From Croceivirga sp. (GTDB lineage: Bacteria; Bacteroidota; Bacteroidia; Flavobacteriales; Flavobacteriaceae), in the NCBI GenBank assembly GCA_028281025.1, contig JANQKR010000017.1, forward strand, positions 62,001 through 126,000: DNA of 64,000 bases, in the 5' to 3' direction. How positions within the stretch are numbered: position 1 is the first letter of the stretch; each line of letters opens with the position of its first letter. The notes below the pieces were generated by a model. It had not been told where the DNA came from and did not search any database. It saw nothing but the letters and a program-made list of their open reading frames with translations. A program made the position numbers and the translations under genes. Shown here in pieces: positions 8,300-16,684 of the stretch.

Positions 8300-9313
8300 A
8301 TGAAAAAGCTTGTACTATTGGTATTGACCATATCCTGCGTTTCTTTGGTAAAGGCACAAGATCTTAATGACCTGTTTATTTCCGGTGTGGAAGATGCGGA
8401 ACGTTTTGCCAATTCCTATTTGGCCCCGGTTCAAGAAGCGGGTATCTATAGTATTTCCAATGGATGGTACAACACCGCGGATGCAAAACCCTTAGGTGGA
8501 TTTGAAATCTCCATTATCGGTAATATCACAGGGTTTAACAACAAGAATGATAAAAAGGCATTTGTATTGGACCCTTCCGAATATGACAACCTGGATTTTG
8601 TGGACAATCCTGGACAAGCCAGGGAGGTTTCCACGGCCTTGGGTGATATAGAGAACGTTATTGTGTTTGTTGAGGACGAAACGGGCTTGGTAAGGGAAGA
8701 ATTTGAATTGCCCTCCGGATTGGCCGCCGAAGACTTCAATTTTATACCATCCGGATTTATCCAGGCCAGTGTTGGCTTAATAAAAGGGTTGGAGGTGAAG
8801 GCACGTTTCCTTCCTAAAATCAATTTTGATGACGATGCCGAAATTGGCTTGTTTGGTGCGGGAGTCCAGTATGAATTCACCAAACTTTTGCCGGCCGATA
8901 AAATATTGCCCGTTGCCATTTCGGCAGTTATTGGTTATACCAACCTAAGTGGTGAGTACGATTTTACGGAGTCTTTGGACGTACAAGGGGAAAATCAAAG
9001 CATAGACGCCTCCATTAAGACGTGGAACTTTAGCGCTGTGGTTTCCACACGTAAAATTCCGGTCATTAACTTTTATGGGGGTATCGGATACATTACCGGA
9101 CAATCGGATATTGATCTTAACGGAACCTATGTGGTTACCTCCGGGCCCTTCCAACAGACCTATGAAGATCCCTTTTCGGTTTCGCAGGACGCCAGTGGTG
9201 TTGTGGCCAGTCTGGGCACCAAAATAAAATTGGGATTCTTTAGATTGAATGCTGAGTACAATATTTCCGAATTCAGCACTTTCACGGCCGGAATGAGCTT
9301 TGGATTTAGATAA
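8300..9313 (+). CDS. DUF6588-like outer-membrane beta-barrel protein
   Basis: A 337-residue exported protein. Residues 1-19 (MKKLVLLVLTISCVSLVKA) form a signal peptide cleaved before QDLNDLF. The body has alternating amphipathic strands (GFIQASVGLIKGLEVKARFLP, FGAGVQYEFTKLL, FSAVVSTRKIPVINFYGGIGY) and ends in a barrel-type C-terminal strand with terminal aromatic pattern FTAGMSFGFR. The pattern fits the DUF6588 group of Bacteroidota outer-membrane proteins. No substrate or partner can be read from the sequence. It sits between gyrB and mdh with terminators on both sides, so it is monocistronic. Confidence 0.75.
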   Translation: MKKLVLLVLTISCVSLVKAQDLNDLFISGVEDAERFANSYLAPVQEAGIYSISNGWYNTADAKPLGGFEISIIGNITGFNNKNDKKAFVLDPSEYDNLDFVDNPGQAREVSTALGDIENVIVFVEDETGLVREEFELPSGLAAEDFNFIPSGFIQASVGLIKGLEVKARFLPKINFDDDAEIGLFGAGVQYEFTKLLPADKILPVAISAVIGYTNLSGEYDFTESLDVQGENQSIDASIKTWNFSAVVSTRKIPVINFYGGIGYITGQSDIDLNGTYVVTSGPFQQTYEDPFSVSQDASGVVASLGTKIKLGFFRLNAEYNISEFSTFTAGMSFGFR

Positions 9314-9332
9314 GGACAACAACTTGATCAAT

Positions 9333-9373
9333 AAAAAAAGTCCCGCACTGGTTTCAGTGTTGGGACTTTTTAT
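9333..9373. terminator. Bidirectional terminator
   Basis: An AAAAAGTCCCGCACTG/CAGTGTTGGGACTTTTT hairpin between the convergent barrel gene and the small minus-strand lipoprotein gene; A and T tracts on both sides allow it to work in both directions. Confidence 0.8.
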
Positions 9374-9397
9374 TTCCATATAGTGAACTGAATTACA

Positions 9398-9772
9398 TCA
9401 TTTTCTGATCGCAAAGACCTCACCGCTCTCCAATTGGAGCATTTCGTTGTCCGAAGATTGCTTTAGAGATACTTTGACCGGGGGCAGATCCCCTTGGGAA
9501 TATGAAATGGTGTAGACATCGTCCACAACTTCCCATCTAAAATCGGTTAAAAAAACAACTTCACTGTCGGAATACTGGTGGTATCTCCCTAAGTATACGT
9601 CATTAAAAATCCACTCTTCGCTAATTGGGGAATCGGTATTTTTAGCGATATCATCATTCAAATCCGTTCGGACCCAGATACCCAAAACGGGATCGTTGTT
9701 TTCTGGGATACGGCTACAATTGCAAACAGCAATGAAGCCAACCACGGCCAGCGTGTAGAAGAACCTCCTCAT
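9398..9772 (-). CDS. Small hypothetical lipoprotein
   Basis: A 124-residue protein when begun at ATG 9772 (MRRFFYTLAVVGFIAVCNC), chosen because it starts a clean lipoprotein signal with the lipobox ending VCNC; the reading frame stays open a further 53 codons upstream but that stretch has no signal-like or conserved character. After the lipobox come RIPENNDPVLGIWVRTD and several short strands (EEWIFND, FRWEVVDDVYTISYSQ), a pattern close to lipocalin-like Bacteroidota lipoproteins. Function is not known. Confidence 0.65.
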   Translation of the reverse strand: MRRFFYTLAVVGFIAVCNCSRIPENNDPVLGIWVRTDLNDDIAKNTDSPISEEWIFNDVYLGRYHQYSDSEVVFLTDFRWEVVDDVYTISYSQGDLPPVKVSLKQSSDNEMLQLESGEVFAIRK

Positions 9773-9992
9773 AAGTAGGTATGTCGTTAAGATTGGGATA
9801 TAGGGAACGGTATTTAAGAGGCCGATATTGTAAAAAATTCGATGTATGGCACCTTTGGTTCGGAAAGTTCGATGAAACTCAATTTTTTTTAACAGTTCCA
9901 TGGAAAAGCACTGTGCGGACCAACCCCCCAAAAGTTTGTCAAAATCTTAAAAACTATGACATATTTCATAAAATTATGGTTTTAAAAATCCC

Positions 9993-10000
9993 TATTTTTG
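9993..10000 (+). promoter_or_regulatory. -7 promoter box of mdh
   Basis: TATTTTTG matches TAnnTTTG exactly and lies 32 nt ahead of the mdh ATG at 10033. Its position supports that start and rules out the much longer open frame from 9781. Confidence 0.45.
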
Positions 10001-10032
10001 ACGGATTTCAGAACAAAAAAACCATAAGAACT

Positions 10033-10959
10033 ATGAAAGTCACAGTTGTAGGTGCTGGAGCAGTAGGAGCCAGCTGCGCGGAGTACATCGCGATAAAGGA
10101 TTTTACTTCAGAAGTAGTGTTGTTGGACATTAAGGAAGGCTACGCCGAAGGAAAGGCCATGGACCTCATGCAGACCGCTTCTTTGAACGGTTTTGACACC
10201 AAAATTACAGGGACCACCAATGATTATTCCAAAACTGCCGGTAGCGACATTGCTGTGATTACTTCGGGAATTCCGAGAAAACCGGGAATGACCCGTGAAG
10301 AACTCATTGGAATAAATGCAGGAATTGTGAAAACGGTGGCCGAGAACTTGTTGAAGGACTCTCCAAATACCATTATTATTGTGGTGAGCAACCCTATGGA
10401 TACCATGACCTATTTGGTCCATAAAGCTACGGACCTGCCTAAAGAAAGGATAATCGGGATGGGAGGTGCCTTGGACAGTGCTCGGTTTAAATACCGATTG
10501 GCCGAAGCCCTGGAAGCACCCATTTCCGATATTGACGGAATGGTTATCGGCGGACACAGTGATAAGGGCATGGTTCCCTTAATTGCACATGCAACGCGAA
10601 ATAGCATCAAAGTATCCGAGTTCCTGGATGAAGAAAAGATGGACTGGGTGGTTCAGGAAACCAAGGTTGGTGGTGCCACTTTGACCAAATTACTGGGAAC
10701 CAGTGCCTGGTATGCCCCAGGGGCGGCAGTTTCATCCCTGGTACAGGCCATTGCCTGTGACCAGAAAAAAATGTTCCCATGCTCTACCTATCTGGAAGGG
10801 GAATATGGGTTACAGCATATCTGTATAGGAGTACCCGTTATCTTGGGCAAAAATGGTATTGAAAAAGTGGTCGAGATTGAACTGTCCGATGCCGAAAAAG
10901 CCAAGCTGACTGAAAGTGCCCAGGGCGTAAGCAATACCAACGGGCTGTTGGAGGTGTAA
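10033..10959 (+). CDS. mdh: Malate dehydrogenase
   Basis: A 308-residue NAD-dependent malate dehydrogenase of the LDH-like type, interconverting malate and oxaloacetate in the TCA cycle. The Rossmann motif GAGAVGA opens the protein (residues 7-13), the substrate arginines sit in RKPGMTREELIGIN and the catalytic His in GGHSDKGMVP. The frame is open upstream to 9781, but ATG 10033 (MKVTVVGAG) gives the usual family N-terminus and follows a good -7 box. A large hairpin follows the gene. Confidence 0.96.
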   Translation: MKVTVVGAGAVGASCAEYIAIKDFTSEVVLLDIKEGYAEGKAMDLMQTASLNGFDTKITGTTNDYSKTAGSDIAVITSGIPRKPGMTREELIGINAGIVKTVAENLLKDSPNTIIIVVSNPMDTMTYLVHKATDLPKERIIGMGGALDSARFKYRLAEALEAPISDIDGMVIGGHSDKGMVPLIAHATRNSIKVSEFLDEEKMDWVVQETKVGGATLTKLLGTSAWYAPGAAVSSLVQAIACDQKKMFPCSTYLEGEYGLQHICIGVPVILGKNGIEKVVEIELSDAEKAKLTESAQGVSNTNGLLEV

Positions 10960-10978
10960 AACCCAACGACTTCAAGAT

Positions 10979-11066
10979 AAAATGTCATTTCGGCCGGAGT
11001 GGAAGATTACGTCTGGGATTCCCAGGCGTCCAATTCCCAATTACGGACTCCCCGAAATGACATTTT
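10979..11066. repeat. 88-bp imperfect inverted repeat (REP-like)
   Basis: The outer arms AAAATGTCATTTCGG (10979-10993) and CCGAAATGACATTTT (11052-11066) are perfect complements; inside lie GGAGT/ACTCC and a second palindrome around ACGTCTGGGATTCCCAGGCGT (11011-11029), so the whole can fold into a branched hairpin. It lies between mdh and secDF and may end mdh transcription, but its internal complexity resembles dispersed repetitive palindromes rather than a simple terminator. Confidence 0.65.
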
Positions 11067-11102
11067 CTTTTTGGGAAACCCTTCATAATAACCTCATTTC
11101 TA

Positions 11103-11133
11103 TTGGCTAATCCTATTTGAAATGATATATTTG
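11103..11133 (+). promoter_or_regulatory. Candidate promoter of secDF
   Basis: TTGG (11103-11106), a 19-nt spacer and a perfect TATATTTG box (11126-11133), 28 nt before the secDF ATG. Confidence 0.55.
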
Positions 11134-11161
11134 CACGCTGTTTACAAAAAATTAAAAATCA

Positions 11162-14140
11162 ATGCAAAATAAGGGATTAGTAAGGCTTTTTGCGCTGCTT
11201 TTCGGCTTGGTCAGTATCTACCAACTCTCCTATACGTTCATTACCAGTAAAGTTGAAAGTGATGCGGATACCTTTGCCGTAAACCAGATTTCCGAAGCTG
11301 AGGAAGATTATGTGGCGAAGCGTGAAGCCTTGGAAGCTTCATATTTGGATTCAATTGGCGGTAATCCAATTTTGGGGTATACCAGCTATGATGATGCCAA
11401 AACCAAGGAACTCAACAAGGGCTTGGACCTTAAAGGAGGTATTAATGTTACCCTCCAGATTTCGGTCAAGGATATTTTAAAAGGGCTGGCCAATAATACC
11501 AAAAGTCCGGTATTCAATAAGGCTTTGGCAGATGCCGATGAGGCATCCAAAAATAGTGATGATACCTATCTGGAACTCTTTTTTGATGCCTTTGATGCCA
11601 TAAAAGGGGATACCAAACTGGCCTCTCCCGAAATTTTTGCCAACAAGACCTTAAGTGATGAAATCAATTTTCAAATGACCGATGATGAGGTAAAACCCAT
11701 CATTCGAAGAAAGATTGACGAATCCGTTGTTTCTGCATTTGAAGTATTGCGCAAGCGTATTGATGGTTTTGGGGTAACACAGCCCAACATTCAGCGGGAA
11801 GGGAACTCAGGCCGTATTTTGGTGGAATTACCTGGTGCCAGGGATGTGCAACGTGCCCAGGAATTATTGTCCAGTACTGCACAGTTGGAATTCTGGGAGA
11901 CCTATCAACAAAACAATCCAAGTCTTGGTCAGTTTTTTGTGAACGCCAATGAAAAGCTGCGTGAAATCCTTGAACCTATGGAACAGGAAAAGGATACGTT
12001 GAGCACTCCTGAATCGGAAATCGATTCACTCCTCTCCGATGTAGCTGAGGATTCCCTGGACTTTTCCGCTCAAATAAATCCCCTTTTGAGCAAACTATTG
12101 CCCGCTGCGCCCGGTAGCCATGCCATGGCTAGATTGGCCGTTTCCGATACGGCAGAGATAGGGGCCTATTTAAGGATGCCGGAAATACGAAGACTTTTAC
12201 CGGCCGATGTTCAATTTACCCGATTTGCCTTTGAGAAGCCTCCAAAAGAATCCGAGGTTGCAGAACTATTTGCATTGAAATCCAACCGTGACGGTGTTCC
12301 AAGAATAAGCGGGGATGTGATTACGGATGCCCAGGACACTTTTGATCAGTTCAATAAACCTGCCGTAACCATGAGTATGAATACCCGTGGGGCCAGGGAA
12401 TGGGAAAAACTGACAGGGGATGCCTTTAACAACCAAACCGGTATCGCCATAGTACTTGACAACAAAGTATATACGGCACCCGGCGTGTCCACAGGGCCTA
12501 TTTCCGGTGGCCGTTCAGAAATTACGGGAACATTTACCATAAACGAGACCAAGGATATTGCCAATGTGCTGCGGGCCGGTAAATTACCGGCATCCGCTGA
12601 AATTATTCAATCTGAAGTGGTGGGGCCTTCCTTGGGACAGGAAGCCATCGATAGTGGTTTTACCTCCTTTTTGATTGCCATGGCCTTTGTATTGGTCTGG
12701 ATGATTTTCTACTACGGTAAGGCTGGAATTTTTGCCGATATCGCCTTGATCTTCAATATTCTATTGATTTTTGGGGTGTTGACCAGCCTGGGCGCGGTAC
12801 TGACCTTGCCCGGTATTGCAGGTATTGTACTGACCATTGGTATGTCCGTGGATGCCAACGTGCTCATTTTTGAACGTATCAAGGAGGAATTGGCCAAAGG
12901 TAAAGGAAAAGCCCAGGCCGTAGCGGACGGATTCAACAATGCCTTGTCGTCCATTTTGGATGCAAACATTACCACAGGTCTAACGGCGATTATCCTTTTT
13001 GTTTTTGGTTCAGGCCCGATCAAAGGATTTGCCACCACCCTTTTGATAGGTATCGTAACCTCCTTGTTTACGGCCATCTTTGTGACCCGTTTGATGGTGG
13101 ATTGGTACATCGCCAAACGAGGAAGGGAATTGGCGTTCTCAACCCCTTTGACCAAAAATCTGTTCACTAATTTGAGCATTGATTTCCTTTCCAAAAGGAA
13201 AATTGCCTACGTCATTTCCATAATCCTGGTAGGTGTTGGGGCGTTCTCCCTATTCACAAAAGGGTTACAGCAGGGTGTCGACTTTATAGGTGGGCGTTCC
13301 TATCAAATCCGTTTCGAAAAAGAGGTGAATCCCTCTGAGATTGCTTCTGGCTTAAATGAGGTGTTTGGAAGTGGTACCCAGGTAAAAACCTTTGGTGAAG
13401 CCAATCAGATCAAGGTGACGACCCCATATAAGGTAGATGTTGAAGGCATTGAGGTGGACAATGAGATTCAAAATAAATTGTATACCTCGCTTCAGCAATA
13501 TCTACCCGATGGTACCTCTTTTGAGGATTTCACCGTTGGAGCTTCAGAAAAATCGATTGGAATTTTACAATCGACCAAAGTTGGTCCAACTATTGCCGAT
13601 GACATTAAGCAGAATGCCTATTATGCAATTCTGGGATCGTTGGCCGTGGTATTCCTTTATATTCTGCTTCGATTTAAAAGATGGCAATTCTCCTTGGGTG
13701 CGGTTGCGGCCGTATTCCATGATGTCATGATCGTTTTGGGCATCTTTTCACTGACCAGTACCATTATGCCCTTTAATATGGAAATTGATCAAGCCTTTAT
13801 TGCGGCAATACTGACCGTAATTGGGTATTCCCTGAACGATACCGTTGTTGTGTTTGACCGTATTCGTGAAGTGGTGGGCCTAAAAGGTTGGAAAGGTGGT
13901 GCCCATATCAACCAGGCGTTGAACAGTACTTTGAGTCGTACATTGAATACCTCCCTAACCACTTTGATCGTACTTTTGGCCATCTTTGTTTTTGGTGGCG
14001 AAAGCTTGCGCGGTTTTATGTTCGCCATGATCGTTGGGGTACTTGTAGGTACGTATTCATCGGTGTTCATTGCAACTCCGATCATGTTCGATTCCCTAAA
14101 AAAGAAGATTGCCAGTGATGGCAAGGTTGCCGTAGCCTAG
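11162..14140 (+). CDS. secDF: Protein translocase subunit SecDF (fused)
   Basis: A 992-residue inner-membrane protein in which SecD and SecF are fused; it uses the proton motive force to help SecYEG pull proteins across the membrane. The SecD half has an N-terminal membrane segment, the D1 motif LDLKGGINV (about residues 92-100), a large periplasmic region including RKRIDGFGV and a membrane block with GIVLTIGMSVDANVLIFERI. The SecF half begins near residue 680 with KRKIAYVISIILVGVG and DFIGGRSY, ending with IGYSLNDTVVVFDRIRE and a last set of helices. An Asp/Glu-rich insert at about 275-310 lies in the periplasmic part. Monocistronic with its own promoter and terminator. Confidence 0.96.
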   Translation: MQNKGLVRLFALLFGLVSIYQLSYTFITSKVESDADTFAVNQISEAEEDYVAKREALEASYLDSIGGNPILGYTSYDDAKTKELNKGLDLKGGINVTLQISVKDILKGLANNTKSPVFNKALADADEASKNSDDTYLELFFDAFDAIKGDTKLASPEIFANKTLSDEINFQMTDDEVKPIIRRKIDESVVSAFEVLRKRIDGFGVTQPNIQREGNSGRILVELPGARDVQRAQELLSSTAQLEFWETYQQNNPSLGQFFVNANEKLREILEPMEQEKDTLSTPESEIDSLLSDVAEDSLDFSAQINPLLSKLLPAAPGSHAMARLAVSDTAEIGAYLRMPEIRRLLPADVQFTRFAFEKPPKESEVAELFALKSNRDGVPRISGDVITDAQDTFDQFNKPAVTMSMNTRGAREWEKLTGDAFNNQTGIAIVLDNKVYTAPGVSTGPISGGRSEITGTFTINETKDIANVLRAGKLPASAEIIQSEVVGPSLGQEAIDSGFTSFLIAMAFVLVWMIFYYGKAGIFADIALIFNILLIFGVLTSLGAVLTLPGIAGIVLTIGMSVDANVLIFERIKEELAKGKGKAQAVADGFNNALSSILDANITTGLTAIILFVFGSGPIKGFATTLLIGIVTSLFTAIFVTRLMVDWYIAKRGRELAFSTPLTKNLFTNLSIDFLSKRKIAYVISIILVGVGAFSLFTKGLQQGVDFIGGRSYQIRFEKEVNPSEIASGLNEVFGSGTQVKTFGEANQIKVTTPYKVDVEGIEVDNEIQNKLYTSLQQYLPDGTSFEDFTVGASEKSIGILQSTKVGPTIADDIKQNAYYAILGSLAVVFLYILLRFKRWQFSLGAVAAVFHDVMIVLGIFSLTSTIMPFNMEIDQAFIAAILTVIGYSLNDTVVVFDRIREVVGLKGWKGGAHINQALNSTLSRTLNTSLTTLIVLLAIFVFGGESLRGFMFAMIVGVLVGTYSSVFIATPIMFDSLKKKIASDGKVAVA

Positions 14141-14160
14141 CTATAGGTTCCTAAAAGAGT

Positions 14161-14199
14161 AAACCGCTTTCCTGAGGCATCGGGGAAGCGGTTTTTTTA
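14161..14199 (+). terminator. Rho-independent terminator after secDF
   Basis: Stem AAACCGCTTTCC/GGAAGCGGTTT with an eleven-nt loop, followed by seven T. Confidence 0.8.
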
Positions 14200-14321
14200 T
14201 GCTTGATCTGGAAAATATTCATGAATATAGGCAATAACGACCTTTTTGGAAGTCGAGCACAAACAGTTTCACAAAAACACTTGTTCTTCCTTGGATAAGT
14301 CCTAAAAACCCGTGCAGGCCC

Positions 14322-14645
14322 TTATTTTGGTGGAAGTGAGTTCACATGTTCAAAGCCTTTTCCCAATAGTGCACTCAACACCTCCACTTGACCTAAAAGC
14401 TCTTTTGGGATTAAAACGTATTCCCGCATCCTTGCCTCGTAGGACATAAAAGGCTTCGCTCCAAATTCCTTGTCGAATTCCTCAGTATCCACTTTGGACA
14501 ATCGGATGCCAATTTCATGGTCTTTGTTCAATTGTGAGAACATATATCCGTTGGAGGATGTATAGGGCATGGTCTTTCCTTTTCGTTCCAATCCGGCCAT
14601 GGCAATTGCCTCTTCATAGATGGTCAATATTTCGTCCCTGGTCAT
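14322..14645 (-). CDS. Conserved hypothetical protein, TfoX/YjbR-like
   Basis: A 107-residue soluble protein. It reads GKTMPYTSSNGYMFSQLNK, HEIGIRLSK and MREYVLIPKELL, a pattern like the small alpha/beta TfoX-N/YjbR-type proteins, but the match is judged by eye and the function is unknown. Its ATG overlaps the stop of the upstream PLP decarboxylase (ATGA, 4 nt), so the two are probably translationally coupled. It is the last gene of a long minus-strand run. Confidence 0.7.
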   Translation of the reverse strand: MTRDEILTIYEEAIAMAGLERKGKTMPYTSSNGYMFSQLNKDHEIGIRLSKVDTEEFDKEFGAKPFMSYEARMREYVLIPKELLGQVEVLSALLGKGFEHVNSLPPK

Positions 14646-16105
14646 GATACGATTTTTGTTTGGTATTCCATTTTATGGGCTACTTCGCGAATGACTTCCA
14701 ATAAATAGGCAACAGTTTCTTTGGTCTTTCGATGATTGATCAGGCAGGCCCGTATGGCGTATTCCCCTTTTAGGGAAGTCCCCATAATAAAAACACGGCC
14801 ATCCTTCTCCAACTCCGGCATCAATCTTTGGTTAAATTCCGTGATTTCGTCGGGCGAAACCATATACCCCACATATCGAAAACAGGACACGGCCAATTTG
14901 GAATCCGCTACCAATTCAAAATCCTTGGATGTTTTGACCAAATCGTTCAAATAATGGGTCAAGTCAATATCCTTTTGGATCATATCCCTGATTTGTTTCA
15001 TACCATAGGCCTTAATGGTCATCCAAACCTTAAAGGCCTTGGCGTTTCTGGAAAGCTGAAAATAGTGCTCATTGTATTCCAATCGGTTGCCATCATTGGC
15101 CAGTTCCGTATCCAAATAGGCCGCTTTCTTGAAATAGGTCCGTTTGAGCTTATCCCAGCTTCGCACCAAAGTACATCCTCCTTCAAAGGGAACATAGAGC
15201 CATTTATGGAAATCCAGGGCGATGGAATCTGCGCGTTCCATCCCCTTGTAATCTGCTTTGAGACTGTCCAATATTGCGGCCAGGGCCCCATAGGCACCGT
15301 CCACATGGTACCACATCCCATATTTTTCGGCGATATGGGCCAAAGTATCCAAATCATCAATGGCACCGGTATTTACGGTTCCCGCGTTCCCGATAAGGCA
15401 AAAAGGGAGCAATCCATTGTGGATATCTTCCTCAATTTGTTGTTCAAGAAGGTCAATCCTAATTTTAAAACCGGGATCTGTTTCTATTTTTCGAAGGTGG
15501 TCGGTACCAATGCCCAGAAGTTCCACGCTCTTGTCCACACAGCTATGTACTTCCTCGGAAGCGTAGACCACAAATGGTTTTTGACCAAAAAGGCCCCGCT
15601 TTCGAACCTCCCCTTTTTCGAAGAGAATGTTCCTGCCCACCGTAAGTCCGGTGAGATTGGCGGCCGATCCCCCACTCACCAGGACACCACCGGAATCTTC
15701 CGGAAAATCCAATAATTGGGCCGTCCATTTAATGACACGCTTTTCAATTTCGTTTAAGGAAGGGGCCAAGTGCCACTTGGTTTGATTTTGGTTAATGGTC
15801 GCGGCCAATTTTTCGGCCGCTATCGCAATTTGGTTACCGCCGGACATTACATAGGCATACATATGGGGTCCTAGATTGCCCGTAGCCGTTGCTAAAACCT
15901 TTTGTTCCACTTCTTTCAGCAATTCCTCATGGGGAATTCCTTCTTCGGGCAAGGATTCATCAAACCAACTTTCCACTTCTTGTTGGGGGTGATAGTGGTA
16001 GCCTTTTAAGTCCTCAATATGGGCAAATTGCTTTAGTACCAATTCCGTACTTAGGTCCAATAAGCTTTTGAATTCAGGATTTGGGAGATCGAGACTTTTC
16101 TGCAT
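14642..16105 (-). CDS. PLP-dependent group II decarboxylase
   Basis: A 487-residue pyridoxal-phosphate enzyme of the aromatic-L-amino-acid / glutamate / diaminobutyrate decarboxylase family. Visible features are the cofactor region GVLVSGGSAANLTGL, the EVHSCVDKS histidine that stacks on the PLP ring, GTVNTGAIDDL and HVDGAYGA with the PLP-binding Asp, and the Schiff-base lysine in DFHKWLYVP. The C-terminal domain contains the usual YAIRACLINHRKT. The substrate is not clear; the length fits aromatic amino acid or DABA decarboxylases. Its start overlaps the DinB gene by 32 nt and its stop overlaps the following small gene by 4 nt, so an operon is likely. Confidence 0.9.
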   Translation of the reverse strand: MQKSLDLPNPEFKSLLDLSTELVLKQFAHIEDLKGYHYHPQQEVESWFDESLPEEGIPHEELLKEVEQKVLATATGNLGPHMYAYVMSGGNQIAIAAEKLAATINQNQTKWHLAPSLNEIEKRVIKWTAQLLDFPEDSGGVLVSGGSAANLTGLTVGRNILFEKGEVRKRGLFGQKPFVVYASEEVHSCVDKSVELLGIGTDHLRKIETDPGFKIRIDLLEQQIEEDIHNGLLPFCLIGNAGTVNTGAIDDLDTLAHIAEKYGMWYHVDGAYGALAAILDSLKADYKGMERADSIALDFHKWLYVPFEGGCTLVRSWDKLKRTYFKKAAYLDTELANDGNRLEYNEHYFQLSRNAKAFKVWMTIKAYGMKQIRDMIQKDIDLTHYLNDLVKTSKDFELVADSKLAVSCFRYVGYMVSPDEITEFNQRLMPELEKDGRVFIMGTSLKGEYAIRACLINHRKTKETVAYLLEVIREVAHKMEYQTKIVS

Positions 16106-16640
16106 TCTTATGGGTATTTAGATTTTCCAAAATCTGTTTGTCGTGATGTTGTACGTGGTACATGGTAAAATATAACATTTCCCGCAAAGTGAGTTTTCCC
16201 AGCACCGGATGGGGAAGAATATGGGAGTCCAATCCTTCTTCCGTGAATTTGGCCAATCGGGAAGTCAATTTGTGGACCAGACCCTTTAACTCTTTGAGTT
16301 TTTGCCCTTTTCGTTTAAGGGGAATTTCCTCTGGGACAAATCGATTGGGCAATACATAGTCCTGTTTTTCTTCAAGTACCTTTAGGTATTTTTCAACCAG
16401 GGCTTCGTAAGATTTGCTGGGTCGGTTGGCCGTGCCAAACTTCATTTTCAACACAAACATAGGTAGGCCAAAAGCCATGTTTACGGGTTTTACCGATTTT
16501 ATAATGTGCTCCAATTGTTGACCTGCCCTCCATTTTTCACCTGGTTTTCTTTGAAAATCGGCATCTGAAAGGGATTGCAGGGTATGTATAAAATGCTGAT
16601 GGTGTTGTACGAGTTCTTGAATAATGTGCACCTTCTCCAT
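16074..16640 (-). CDS. DinB family protein
   Basis: A 188-residue four-helix-bundle protein of the DinB/YfiT superfamily. The metal-binding histidines are visible in QQLEHIIKSV (about residue 44) and YHVQHHDKQI (near 164-168), a conventional three-His site. Such proteins act as thiol transferases or remain uncharacterised. The 3' end overlaps the start of the decarboxylase gene by 32 nt. The C-terminal tail NTHKNAEKSRSPKS is polar and probably disordered. Confidence 0.85.
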   Translation of the reverse strand: MEKVHIIQELVQHHQHFIHTLQSLSDADFQRKPGEKWRAGQQLEHIIKSVKPVNMAFGLPMFVLKMKFGTANRPSKSYEALVEKYLKVLEEKQDYVLPNRFVPEEIPLKRKGQKLKELKGLVHKLTSRLAKFTEEGLDSHILPHPVLGKLTLREMLYFTMYHVQHHDKQILENLNTHKNAEKSRSPKS

Positions 16641-16684
16641 ACGCTAAATGTAATGGATTTTATACTACATACATCGGTTCTGGG

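Noticed and set aside
9781-10032. Extended N-terminus for malate dehydrogenase
   Set aside because: The 84 additional codons are not malate-dehydrogenase-like and a perfect -7 promoter box lies inside them; ATG 10033 gives the standard N-terminus.
14828-15715. 295-codon plus-strand frame opposite the PLP decarboxylase
   Set aside because: Antisense shadow; the minus strand encodes a complete enzyme with catalytic lysine and cofactor motifs.
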